In this document: in pieces, positions 34,862-44,314 of the stretch
Layout: each line of letters begins with the position of its first letter
How positions within the stretch are numbered: position 1 is the first letter of the stretch
Source of the DNA: CAVSJJ01 sp963771015
Lineage (GTDB): Bacteria; Actinomycetota; Actinomycetes; Actinomycetales; Dermatophilaceae
Direction: 5' to 3'
NCBI GenBank assembly: GCA_963771015.1
Contig: CAVYRN010000009.1
Location: forward strand, 310,001 to 374,000
Length of the DNA: 64,000 nucleotides
Notes under the pieces: model-generated
The model's input: the letters and a program-made list of their open reading frames with translations, nothing else
What the model was told of the DNA's origin: nothing
The model's database searches: none
Position numbers and translations under genes: made by a program

Positions 34862-34952
34862 CCGGAGCAGCCGCCGGCTGCGCCACCGCCCGACCACGTC
34901 GGTCGAGCGCCCACCGACTCCCCCGCGGGCTCCGACCCGAGGGAGGATGAGC

Positions 34953-34980
34953 GCGGGGCCACCGCAGGGGGTGGCCCCGC
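34953..34980 (+). terminator. hairpin terminator before the atp promoter
   Basis: Perfect 11-bp stem GCGGGGCCACC/GGTGGCCCCGC with a 6-nt loop, 92 bp after the membrane protein gene and 40 bp before the CRP-like box. It insulates the ATP synthase locus. Confidence 0.75.
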
Positions 34981-35019
34981 TCTCGCATGCCGGACGTGTA
35001 CCGGAGCCTGCCCAGTGCT

Positions 35020-35035
35020 TGTGATAGTTTTCACA
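35020..35035. promoter_or_regulatory. CRP/GlxR-type binding site upstream of the ATP synthase operon
   Basis: TGTGATAGTTTTCACA matches the CRP/GlxR consensus TGTGA-N6-TCACA exactly, and the flanking T and A extend the dyad to TTGTGA...TCACAA (35019-35036). It is centred about 40 bp before the atpI start. In corynebacteria and mycobacteria cAMP-dependent GlxR/CRP proteins bind this motif. TTGTGA could also act as a -35 element, with CAGGAT (35043-35048) as -10, in which case the factor would cover the promoter and repress. Confidence 0.75.
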
Positions 35036-35066
35036 AACTCGACAGGATCTCGACGTCAGGACAACG

Positions 35067-35525
35067 GTGCCCGCATCGACGCCTTCGCGGCCCCTCGCCC
35101 GCGACCCGTTCGCGGCGATGCTCCGGCGGGCCTACCTTCCGACGGGGGTCCTCGCGCTGGTGGCCGTGGGTCTGGTCTGGGCGGTTCTCGGCGCCAGGGA
35201 CGGACGCAGCGCCCTGCTCGGGGTCCTCACCGCGGCGGTCTTCCTCGGCGCGGGCCTGCTTGTCATGGTGTCCCTGCGTCGGAGCCGGACACCCGCCGGC
35301 TTCTTCGCCGCGGGGCTGGTCATCGTCGGTGCCCAGCTCGCCTTCCTCCTGCTGGTCATCGTCGTCCTCGGCAACGCGACGTGGCTGAGTGGCCCCGCGT
35401 TCGGGTTCGCGGCCCTCGGGGTGACCCTGCTCTGGCAGGTGCTGCAGATCCGGACCGTCGTCCGGGGACGTCAGCTCGTCTGGGACGACGAGCCCACGAA
35501 CGCAGACATGGAGCAGACGGCATGA
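35067..35525 (+). CDS. atpI: ATP synthase protein I-like membrane protein
   Basis: A 152-residue protein with four predicted membrane helices (LPTGVLALVAVGLVWAVLG, ALLGVLTAAVFLGAGLLVMV, GFFAAGLVIVGAQLAFLLLV, GPAFGFAALGVTLLWQVLQ). It has the size and position of actinobacterial AtpI, an accessory protein thought to help assemble the c-ring or supply Mg. Sequence conservation in AtpI is low, so position carries much of the call. GTG start at 35067 with AGGA upstream. It is the first gene after the CRP-type site. Confidence 0.8.
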   Translation: MPASTPSRPLARDPFAAMLRRAYLPTGVLALVAVGLVWAVLGARDGRSALLGVLTAAVFLGAGLLVMVSLRRSRTPAGFFAAGLVIVGAQLAFLLLVIVVLGNATWLSGPAFGFAALGVTLLWQVLQIRTVVRGRQLVWDDEPTNADMEQTA

Positions 35526-35715
35526 CGGGCCGGGCCGCGGGTGCATGGCGCGTCGCGTGCGTCTCACGGGGTCAGGTACCGTACATCCTGATCCGGGAGG
35601 CCGCACCGGGTCGGTTGCCGGGTCGGCTGCCGGGCCGGCTGCTGGGCCGGGGCGGCGGAGCCCCCCTTGCCGAGACCAGAGCAGGTTCCCACATGGACGG
35701 ATTCGAGGAGTGAGC

Positions 35716-36534
35716 GTGAGCCTGACCGTGTTCGCCCAGCTGGCCCCCCTGGCCGGCAGTGACGGGGGCGGGTTCCAGTCGCCGGGGACCGGGGACTTCT
35801 GGTGGCCGCTCATCGGTGGGGACAGCAACTGGGCGATCACCCGCCCCGCTGTCGTCCTTCTCCTGTCGGTGGCCCTCGTCGGCTGGTTCTACGTCTCCAC
35901 GACGGGCAAGCTGTCGGTCGTGCCGAGCCGCCGCCAGTGGCTGGCGGAGCAGGGCTACAACTTCGTCCGCAACACGATCGCCCGCGACATCATCGGCTCC
36001 AAGGACTTCCTCCAGTTCCTCCCGCTGCTGTTCACGCTGTTCAGCCTCATCCTCGTCAACAACATCTTCGGGGTCGTTCCCTTCATCCAGTACCCGACGA
36101 TGAGCCGGGTCGGCGTCCCCATGGTGCTCACCCTCATCGTCTACCTCACGTACCACGTGACGGCGATCCGCCGGAAGCACGGCGTCATCAACTACCTCGC
36201 GTCGCTGGTCCCCTCGGGCCTGCCGATGTGGCTCCGGCCGATCCTCTTCGTGCTGGAGTTCCTCACCTACTTCATCATCCGTCCGGTGACCCTGGCGCTC
36301 CGACTCTTCGGCAACATGCTCGCCGGCCACCTCATGCTCCTCGTGTTCGTCGTCGGAGGCGAGTACCTCCTGCTGCACACCGGGAGCATCTTCCTGGGCG
36401 TGAGCGGCATCCTGTCCTTCGCCTTCGCCGTCTTCATGAGCTTCTTCGAGCTGCTGATCGAGTTCCTTCAGGCCTTCATCTTCACCTTGCTGGCCGCCCT
36501 CTACATCTCCGACGCCGTCTCCGAGCACCACTAG
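35716..36534 (+). CDS. atpB: F0F1 ATP synthase subunit a
   Basis: Membrane subunit that forms the proton half-channels against the c-ring. The 272-residue protein has five or six helices. The essential Arg is R196 in LALRLFGNMLAGH, and the C-terminal LIEFLQAFIFTLLAALYISDA is the other conserved helix. An open frame extends 57 codons upstream, but I start at GTG 35716 because GAGGAG lies 5 nt before it. GTG at 35710 is the alternative and would place the SD inside the start. It is 190 bp after atpI. Confidence 0.96.
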   Translation: MSLTVFAQLAPLAGSDGGGFQSPGTGDFWWPLIGGDSNWAITRPAVVLLLSVALVGWFYVSTTGKLSVVPSRRQWLAEQGYNFVRNTIARDIIGSKDFLQFLPLLFTLFSLILVNNIFGVVPFIQYPTMSRVGVPMVLTLIVYLTYHVTAIRRKHGVINYLASLVPSGLPMWLRPILFVLEFLTYFIIRPVTLALRLFGNMLAGHLMLLVFVVGGEYLLLHTGSIFLGVSGILSFAFAVFMSFFELLIEFLQAFIFTLLAALYISDAVSEHH

Positions 36535-36617
36535 ACGCCACGAGGCGTCGACCGACCGACAGACACCCAACCCCTGACACCGGGACCGAGTCCGGTGCCA
36601 CCCGAAAGGAAATCCAC

Positions 36618-36827
36618 ATGACCGGCTCCATCGCGTACCTCGGCTACGGCCTCGCCGCCATCGGCCCCGGCATCGGCGTGGGTCTGATCTTCGCCGCCTA
36701 CATCAACGGCGTGGCTCGCCAGCCCGAGGCCCGCGGCATGCTCCAGACCATCGCGTTCACCGGCATGGCCATCACCGAGGCGCTTGCGATTCTCGGTCTG
36801 GTCTTCGCCTTCGTCTTCAAGGGCTGA
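36618..36827 (+). CDS. atpE: F0F1 ATP synthase subunit c
   Basis: Hairpin proteolipid of the rotor ring, 69 residues. The first helix YLGYGLAAIGPGIGVGLIF and the second helix MAITEALAILGLVFAF are joined by the polar loop ARQPEARG, which contacts the rotor. The proton-carrying residue is Glu54. The local lipid-exposed helix resembles that of other actinobacterial c subunits, the target of diarylquinolines in mycobacteria. AAAGGAAA lies before the ATG. Confidence 0.97.
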   Translation: MTGSIAYLGYGLAAIGPGIGVGLIFAAYINGVARQPEARGMLQTIAFTGMAITEALAILGLVFAFVFKG

Positions 36828-36867
36828 CCGAGGACCTCCTCCCACCGACCGACAGATAGGAAGCGAC

Positions 36868-37455
36868 GTGGTTCCCGCATCCGTCCCCGCTGAGGGGGGA
36901 GCCGGCTGGCCGACCGCGCTGCCGCTGCTGCCTCATCCGGCTGAGATGATCATCAGCCTCATCGCCTTCGCCATCATGTACTGGCTGTACAAGACGAAGG
37001 TCGTGCCGCGCATGGAGCAGCTGTATGCCGAGCGCACGGCCGCCATCGAGGGCGGCATGGCCCAGGCCGAGGAGGCCCAGGCCGAGGCAGACGCGGCGAA
37101 GGCCAAGTACGAGGCCCAGCTGGCCGACGCCCGTGCCGAGGCCAACCGGATCCGTGAGGACGCCCGCGAACAGGGCGCGTCGATCATCGCCGAGCTGCGC
37201 TCCCAGGCCCAGGCCGAGGCGGCCCGGATCACCGAGTCGGCACAGCGCCAGATCGAGGCAGAACGGTCCCAGGCCGCCATCAGCCTGCGCGCCGACGTCG
37301 GGCGGATGTCGACCGACCTGGCCACCCGGATCGTCGGGGAGTCCATCGACGACACGATGAGCGCCAACATCATCGAGCGCTTCCTCGCCGACCTCGAGTC
37401 CGGTCAGGCCGCGCCCGAGAAGGTCGGGTCCGACGGCGCCGGTCAGGACAGCTGA
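36868..37455 (+). CDS. atpF: F0F1 ATP synthase subunit b
   Basis: Peripheral stalk subunit of 195 residues. One N-terminal membrane helix (MIISLIAFAIMYWLY, about 28-42) precedes a long Ala/Glu/Lys-rich amphipathic helix (about 50-165; EGGMAQAEEAQAEADAAKAK) that dimerises as a coiled coil. The start GTG at 36868 has AGGAAG 4 nt before it. Its stop shares a base with the atpH start (TGATG). Confidence 0.96.
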   Translation: MVPASVPAEGGAGWPTALPLLPHPAEMIISLIAFAIMYWLYKTKVVPRMEQLYAERTAAIEGGMAQAEEAQAEADAAKAKYEAQLADARAEANRIREDAREQGASIIAELRSQAQAEAARITESAQRQIEAERSQAAISLRADVGRMSTDLATRIVGESIDDTMSANIIERFLADLESGQAAPEKVGSDGAGQDS

Positions 37456-38270
37456 TGCGCGGTAGCTCACGTGCGGCGGAGGCGGCAGGGCGGGTGGCGC
37501 TCGCGACCGCCCTTGCCGACGGCGCCGAGCCGGGCGGCCTCGCCGACGAGCTCTTCGCCGTCGCCGAGCTGGTCGACCGCAACGCGTCGCTGCGGCGGGC
37601 GCTCGCCGACCCGTCCCGGGATGCCACCGCCAAGCGGGGCCTCGTCGTCCGGCTGTTCGGAACCAAGGTGTCGGCGCCGGCCGTCACGGTTGTCGGCGAG
37701 CTCGCGGCCCAGCGGTGGGCTGCCGAGCGTGACCTCACCGACGCCGCCGAGATCCTCGCCGTCGACTCGCTGCTCGTCGGCGCGGAGCAGAGCAAGCGCA
37801 TCGGTGCCGTGGAGGACGAGCTCTTCCGGTTCGAGCGGATCGTCGCGGCCTCGCCCGCCCTGCGCGACGCGCTCGGCAACCGCCGGGGCGACGCCGCCGG
37901 GAAGGCGCAGATCGTCCAGTCCCTGCTGGAGTCGAAGGTGGCGCCGGAGACGCTCCGGCTTGCCCGGCAGGCCGTGCTCGCCCCGCGGGGTCGCAGGCTG
38001 GACCAGACGGTCGACGAGTACCTCCAGCGGGCCGCGGCGCGCCGTCAACAGCTCACCGCCGTCGTCACCGCGGTGGCGCCGCTCACCGAGGACCAGGAGA
38101 CCCGGCTACGCGTCGCGCTCGCCCGGATCTACGGAACGGCCATCCTGCTCCAGGTCGTCGTCGACCCCGAGGTGATCGGTGGCATCCGGGTCCACGTCGG
38201 TGACGAGGTCGTCGACGGCACGATCCTGCGGCGCCTCGACGAGGCCCGTCGCCACATGGCCGGGGGCTGA
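37455..38270 (+). CDS. atpH: F0F1 ATP synthase subunit delta
   Basis: Connects the peripheral stalk to the top of F1. At 271 residues it has the long actinobacterial form (about 270, compared with 177 in E. coli). The N-terminal helical domain includes LVDRNASLRRALADPSRD and AQRWAAERDLTDAAEILAVDSLL. The conserved C-terminal motif is VVVDPEVIGGIRVHVGDEVVDGTILRRLDEARR. Overlaps atpF by one base. A 127-bp spacer separates it from atpA. Confidence 0.95.
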   Translation: MRGSSRAAEAAGRVALATALADGAEPGGLADELFAVAELVDRNASLRRALADPSRDATAKRGLVVRLFGTKVSAPAVTVVGELAAQRWAAERDLTDAAEILAVDSLLVGAEQSKRIGAVEDELFRFERIVAASPALRDALGNRRGDAAGKAQIVQSLLESKVAPETLRLARQAVLAPRGRRLDQTVDEYLQRAAARRQQLTAVVTAVAPLTEDQETRLRVALARIYGTAILLQVVVDPEVIGGIRVHVGDEVVDGTILRRLDEARRHMAGG

Positions 38271-38397
38271 CCACCGCGACACACCGCAGCATCCGGACCG
38301 ACAAACTGCACAGCACCACCGCTCGACGAAGCAGACGCACCCAGACGAAACCACCCCGACCCGACCGGGTCGGAACCCGAGGAGAAGGAAAGAACCA

Positions 38398-40035
38398 ATG
38401 ACGGAGCTCTCGATCCGTCCGGAGGAGATCCGGGACGCCCTGGACAGCTACGTCCAGTCCTACGAGCCCGGCCAGGCCTCCCGGGAGGAGGTCGGCCGCG
38501 TCGTCGACGCCGGTGACGGCATCGCGCACGTCGAGGGACTGCCCTCGGCGATGACCAACGAGCTGCTCGAGTTCGAGGACGGGACGCTGGGCATCGCGCT
38601 CAACCTCGACGTCCACGAGATCGGCGTCGTCATCCTCGGTGACTTCATGAAGATCGAGGAGGGCCAGAGCGTCAAGCGGACCGGCGAGGTCCTCTCGGTC
38701 CCGGTCGGCGACGCCTTCCTCGGGCGCGTCATCAACCCGCTCGGCACCGCCATCGACGGGCTCGGCGAGATCGAGAACGAGGGGCGCCGCGCCCTCGAGC
38801 TGCAGGCGCCCACCGTGGTCCAGCGCCAGTCCGTCTCCGAACCGCTGCAGACCGGGCTCAAGGCCGTCGACGCGATGACCCCCATCGGACGCGGCCAGCG
38901 CCAGCTCATCATCGGCGACCGGCAGACCGGCAAGACGACGGTGGCCGTCGACACGATCATCAACCAGAAGGAGTTCTGGGCGAGCGGTGACCCCACCAAG
39001 CAGGTGCGGTGCATCTACGTCGCCATCGGCCAGAAGGGCTCGACCATCGCCTCGGTGCGGGCCACCCTCGAGGACGCCGGCGCCATGGAGTACACGACGA
39101 TCGTGGCCGCCCCCGCCTCGGACTCCGCCGGCTTCAAGTACCTCGCCCCCTACACCGGCTCGGCCATCGGCCAGCACTGGATGTACGCCGGCAAGCACGT
39201 CCTCATCGTCTTCGACGACCTGTCCAAGCAGGCCGAGGCATACCGCTCCGTGTCCCTGCTGCTGCGCCGCCCGCCGGGCCGCGAGGCGTACCCCGGCGAC
39301 GTCTTCTACCTGCACAGCCGCCTCCTCGAGCGCTGCGCCAAGCTGTCCGACGAGCTGGGCGCCGGTTCCATGACCGGGCTTCCGATCATCGAGACCAAGG
39401 CAGGTGACGTGTCGGCCTACATCCCGACCAACGTCATCTCCATCACCGACGGCCAGATCTACCTCCAGTCCGACCTGTTCAACTCCAACGTCCGGCCCGC
39501 CATCGACGTGGGCGTGTCGGTCTCGCGGGTCGGCGGCGCGGCTCAGATCAAGGCGATGAAGTCCGTCGCGGGGCGGCTCAAGCTCGACCTCGCCCAGTTC
39601 CGCGCCATGGAGGCGTTCGCGATGTTCGCCTCCGACCTCGACCCGGCCTCCCGCGCCCAGCTGGCCCGCGGTGCGCGCCTCGTCGAGCTGCTCAAGCAGC
39701 GGCAGTCCAACCCGTTCCCCGTCGAGGAGCAGGTCGTCTCGGTGTGGGCAGGTACCTCCGGCAAGCTGGACTCGGTGGCCGTCGAGGACGTGTCCCGCTT
39801 CGAGGCCGAGTTCCTCGACCACCTCCACCGCGAGAAGTCGGCGCTGCTCGATGCCATCCGCGAGTCGGGGAAGTTCGAGGAGGAGACCGAGCAGGCCCTG
39901 AGCGAGGAGATCGACTCCTTCAAGGAGCAGTTCACCGCCGGCGAGGGCGGCATCCAGCTCGCCTACGAGGAGCCCGCCGAGGAGCTTCCCGTCGAGGACA
40001 TCGATCAGGAGCAGATCAAGCGACAGAAGCGCTAG
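38398..40035 (+). CDS. atpA: F0F1 ATP synthase subunit alpha
   Basis: Non-catalytic nucleotide-binding subunit of the F1 hexamer, 545 residues. It has an N-terminal beta barrel (EEVGRVVDAGDGIAHVEGLP), Walker A GDRQTGKT at 173-180, and VLIVFDDLSKQAEAYRSVSLLLRRPPGREAYPGD. The signature PAIDVGVSVSRVGG is also present. The C-terminus carries an acidic tail (EEPAEELPVEDIDQEQ) typical of actinobacteria. The ATG at 38398 is preceded by GAGGAGAAGGAAAG. A hairpin and a 111-bp spacer follow before atpG. Confidence 0.98.
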   Translation: MTELSIRPEEIRDALDSYVQSYEPGQASREEVGRVVDAGDGIAHVEGLPSAMTNELLEFEDGTLGIALNLDVHEIGVVILGDFMKIEEGQSVKRTGEVLSVPVGDAFLGRVINPLGTAIDGLGEIENEGRRALELQAPTVVQRQSVSEPLQTGLKAVDAMTPIGRGQRQLIIGDRQTGKTTVAVDTIINQKEFWASGDPTKQVRCIYVAIGQKGSTIASVRATLEDAGAMEYTTIVAAPASDSAGFKYLAPYTGSAIGQHWMYAGKHVLIVFDDLSKQAEAYRSVSLLLRRPPGREAYPGDVFYLHSRLLERCAKLSDELGAGSMTGLPIIETKAGDVSAYIPTNVISITDGQIYLQSDLFNSNVRPAIDVGVSVSRVGGAAQIKAMKSVAGRLKLDLAQFRAMEAFAMFASDLDPASRAQLARGARLVELLKQRQSNPFPVEEQVVSVWAGTSGKLDSVAVEDVSRFEAEFLDHLHREKSALLDAIRESGKFEEETEQALSEEIDSFKEQFTAGEGGIQLAYEEPAEELPVEDIDQEQIKRQKR

Positions 40036-40043
40036 GCGGTATG

Positions 40044-40067
40044 CCGGGTGCGCTCCTGCGCACCCGG
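40044..40067 (+). other. intra-operon hairpin between atpA and atpG
   Basis: CCGGGTGCGC-TCCT-GCGCACCCGG is a perfect 10-bp stem with a 4-nt loop, 9 bp after the atpA stop. Inverted copies of the GTATGCCG/CGGCATAC motif at 40039 and 40082 lie around it. It could attenuate or stabilise the message. No T-run follows. Confidence 0.6.
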
Positions 40068-40146
40068 CCGGCCGCGCCACGCGGCATACGACCCCACGTG
40101 GCACACGACCCCACCTGAACACCGCACCGACGAGAGGCAGAACCGA

Positions 40147-41055
40147 ATGGGAGCGCAGATCCGGGAGTACCGGCAGCGCATCCGGGCCGTCAGCGCGACG
40201 ATGAAGATCACCCGGGCGATGGAGCTCATGGCCGCGTCGCGGGTCATCCGCGCCCGGCAACGGGTCCTGCAGTCCGCCCCCTACACCCACGCGCTCACCC
40301 GGGCGCTCTCGGCGCTGGCGACGTACTCAAACGACGAGCACCCGATGACGACCGAGCAGGCCGAGGTGCGCCGGGCGGGGGTGCTCATCATCGCGAGCGA
40401 CCGCGGTCTGGCCGGCGCTTACGCCTCGTCGGTCATCAAGGAGAGCGAGCAGCTCGTCGAGCGGCTCCGGGCCGACGGCAAGGAGGTCGTTGCCTACCTC
40501 GTCGGCCGCAAGGTCATCTCCTTCTACAAGTTCCGCCGTCGGGAGAGCGCGGCGGAGTGGTCCGGGTTCACCGACAACCCGACCATCGAGGTGGCTCGCG
40601 AGATCGGCGAACGGGTCATCACCGACTTCCTCCAGGACTTCGAGCAGGGCGGGCACGACGAGTTCCACATCGTCTACACCCGGTTCAACACCATGGTGAC
40701 CCAGGAGCCGCGGGTGCTCCGGCTGCTCCCCCTCGAGGTGGTCGACGACGACGAGCCCGAGGCCGTCGATGCGGCCCACGAGCTGCTCCCGCTCTACGAG
40801 TTCGAGCCCAACGTCGAGCAGGTCCTCGACACGGTGCTTCCGCAGTACGTCATCTCGCGGATCTGGACCTGCCTGCTGAGCGCCAGCGCCTCCGAGCTGG
40901 CCTCCCGACAGCGGGCGATGAAGTCCGCGACCGACAACGCAGACGACCTCATCAAGAAGTACACCCGCCTGGCCAACCAGGCACGCCAGGCCGAGATCAC
41001 CCAAGAGATCAGCGAAATCGTCGGCGGAGCCAACGCCCTCGCCGAGAGCAAGTGA
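40147..41055 (+). CDS. atpG: F0F1 ATP synthase subunit gamma
   Basis: Central rotating shaft of F1, 302 residues. The N-terminal helix MGAQIREYRQRIRAVSATMK, ITRAMELMAASRV, the Rossmann-like core ASDRGLAGAYASSVIKE and the C-terminal helix LLSASASELASRQRAMKSAT with NQARQAEITQEISEIVGGANAL are all family hallmarks. The ATG at 40147 has GAGAGG upstream. The atpD SD (GAGGA) overlaps its stop codon. Confidence 0.97.
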   Translation: MGAQIREYRQRIRAVSATMKITRAMELMAASRVIRARQRVLQSAPYTHALTRALSALATYSNDEHPMTTEQAEVRRAGVLIIASDRGLAGAYASSVIKESEQLVERLRADGKEVVAYLVGRKVISFYKFRRRESAAEWSGFTDNPTIEVAREIGERVITDFLQDFEQGGHDEFHIVYTRFNTMVTQEPRVLRLLPLEVVDDDEPEAVDAAHELLPLYEFEPNVEQVLDTVLPQYVISRIWTCLLSASASELASRQRAMKSATDNADDLIKKYTRLANQARQAEITQEISEIVGGANALAESK

Positions 41056-41066
41056 GGACAACCCTT

Positions 41067-42548
<1,482 letters not shown>

Positions 42549-42572
42549 CTCGACGAGGCGACACACACCAGG

Positions 42573-42603
42573 CAGGGCCGGTCTCTTGTGGAGGCCGGCC
42601 CTG
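42573..42603 (+). terminator. hairpin terminator after atpD
   Basis: Perfect 9-bp stem CAGGGCCGG/CCGGCCCTG with a 13-nt loop begins 25 bp after the atpD stop. It suggests that the main atp transcript ends here, before the permease gene and atpC. Confidence 0.72.
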
Positions 42604-42635
42604 TGTCGGACAACAGCGCACGAGAGGCGTCAGGC

Positions 42636-43958
42636 ATGAGTGGGAACCCGTTGGGGCTGGGCTGGAGTGTCCACGGCGATGGGAGGGCTCCCACCCAGGG
42701 TGAGGTCGTCGCCCCGGACGAGCGGCTCACCTGGCCGCGGACGATCGGCATCGGCGCGCAGCACGTCGTGGCGATGTTCGGCGCCACCTTCCTCGTCCCG
42801 CTCCTCACCGGCTTCCCGCCGGCGACGACGCTGTTCTTCTCCGGTCTGGGCACGATGCTCTTCCTCGTCCTCACGGCAGGGCGGGTGCCGAGCTACCTCG
42901 GCTCGTCGTTCGCCTTCATCGCGCCGATCGCGGCGGCCAAGGCCGACTACGGCTTCGCCGGGGCGCTCGGCGGCGTCGTCATGGCCGGTGTCACCCTCTT
43001 CCTCGTCGGCCTCGTCGTGCAGGTCGCCGGCGACCGCTGGCTCCAGATCGTCATGCCACCGGTCGTCACCGGCACGATCGTCGCGCTCATCGGTCTCAAC
43101 CTCGCCCCGGCGGCCAAGAACAACTTCGTCGTCTCCCCGGTGACCGCCCTCACCACGCTCGTCGTCGTCGCGGTCGTCATGGTTCTTGCCAGGGGGCTGC
43201 TCGGCCGGCTGGCCATCCTCATCGGGGTCGTGGCCGGCTACCTCGTCGCCCTTCTGCGCGGCGAGGTCGACTTCACCGCGGTGTCCAAGGCCGGGTGGCT
43301 CGGCCTGCCCGACTTCACCACCCCGACGTTCCACTGGTCGCTCGCCGGGCTGTTCATCCCGGTGGTTCTCGTCCTCGTCGCCGAGAACGTCGGTCACGTC
43401 AAGTCGGTCGCCCTGATGACCGATCGCGACCTCGACCCGGTCATGGGCCGGGCCCTGATGGCAGACGGCCTGGCGACGACGCTGGCCGGCGCCGGCGGTG
43501 GTTCCGGAACGACGACGTATGCCGAGAACATCGGGGTCATGGCGGCCACGAAGATCTACTCGACGGCGGCTTACTGGGTCGCCGCGACGATCGCGCTCCT
43601 GTTGTCCTTCTCGCCAAAGTTCGGCCAGCTGATCGCCACCGTTCCCCCCGGCGTCCTCGGCGGTGCGGGCACCGTCCTCTACGGCATGATCGGCCTGCTC
43701 GGGGTCCGCATCTGGGTCCAGAACCGCGTCGACTTCGGCAACCCGATCAACCTCATGACGGCAGCCATCGCGCTCGTCATCGGCATCGCCGACTTCACCT
43801 GGACCGTCGGCGACCTCCAGTTCGCCGGCATCGCCCTCGGCAGCGCCGCCGCCCTGCTCGTCTATCACCTCATGCGGGCCGTCAACCGGGGGACCAACGC
43901 CGTGGAGCAGCCCGAAGCCGACATCGACGAGGACCTCAGCGCCCAGCCCGTGCCCTGA
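42636..43958 (+). CDS. uraA: uracil/xanthine permease (NCS2 family) located inside the atp locus
   Basis: Nucleobase:H+ or Na+ symporter of 440 residues with about 12-14 membrane segments. NCS2 features are QHVVAMFGATFLVPLLTGFPP, PSYLGSSFAFIAPI, VVLVLVAENVGHVKSVA and the GSGTTTYAENIGVMAATK signature in TM10. UraA is the best guess because of similarity to bacterial uracil permeases, but xanthine or other bases are possible. It lies between atpD and atpC on the same strand. The ATG at 42636 has a weak GAGAGG SD. An in-frame GTG at 42588 lies within the terminator and is unlikely. Confidence 0.9.
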   Translation: MSGNPLGLGWSVHGDGRAPTQGEVVAPDERLTWPRTIGIGAQHVVAMFGATFLVPLLTGFPPATTLFFSGLGTMLFLVLTAGRVPSYLGSSFAFIAPIAAAKADYGFAGALGGVVMAGVTLFLVGLVVQVAGDRWLQIVMPPVVTGTIVALIGLNLAPAAKNNFVVSPVTALTTLVVVAVVMVLARGLLGRLAILIGVVAGYLVALLRGEVDFTAVSKAGWLGLPDFTTPTFHWSLAGLFIPVVLVLVAENVGHVKSVALMTDRDLDPVMGRALMADGLATTLAGAGGGSGTTTYAENIGVMAATKIYSTAAYWVAATIALLLSFSPKFGQLIATVPPGVLGGAGTVLYGMIGLLGVRIWVQNRVDFGNPINLMTAAIALVIGIADFTWTVGDLQFAGIALGSAAALLVYHLMRAVNRGTNAVEQPEADIDEDLSAQPVP

Positions 43959-43980
43959 GCGAGTCCGACGACCCAGCGTC

Positions 43981-43986
43981 TAGACT
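43981..43986 (+). promoter_or_regulatory. -10 box of atpC
   Basis: TAGACT lies 29 bp before the atpC GTG, which has its own GGAGG at 44006-44010. No good -35 is visible. It would allow atpC to be transcribed separately from the rest of the atp genes. Confidence 0.5.
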
Positions 43987-44015
43987 GACCCGACCACCCA
44001 CCCCCGGAGGACCCC

Positions 44016-44285
44016 GTGAGCCAGCTTCAGGTCGAACTCGTCGCCGCCGACCGCAAGGTGTGGTCCGGCGCGGCGAGCCAGGTGAGCGCCCGTTCGATCG
44101 ACGGCGACATCGGCATCCTGCCCGGGCACAGCCCGCTGCTCGTCATCCTCGCCGAGGGCGAGGTGCGGATCCACGCCGAGGACGGGATGCAGACCGCCAC
44201 GGTGGACGGCGGGTTCCTCTCGGTCGACCACGACCGGGTGACGATCATCTCCGAGGTGGTCGACGCCTCGGCCATGTCCGCCTAG
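44016..44285 (+). CDS. atpC: F0F1 ATP synthase subunit epsilon (short form)
   Basis: Links the gamma shaft to the c-ring. The 89-residue product covers only the N-terminal beta-sandwich domain: LQVELVAADRKVWSGAASQV, RSIDGDIGILPGHSPLLVIL and VDGGFLSVDHDRVTII. The C-terminal two-helix domain that inhibits ATP hydrolysis in many bacteria is absent, since full-length epsilon has 120-140 residues. Short forms are known in some actinobacteria. GTG start with a GGAGG SD. It is separated from atpD by the permease gene. Confidence 0.93.
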   Translation: MSQLQVELVAADRKVWSGAASQVSARSIDGDIGILPGHSPLLVILAEGEVRIHAEDGMQTATVDGGFLSVDHDRVTIISEVVDASAMSA

Positions 44286-44314
44286 CGGCGCGGGGCGGGA
44301 GGGAGCCCGGGACG

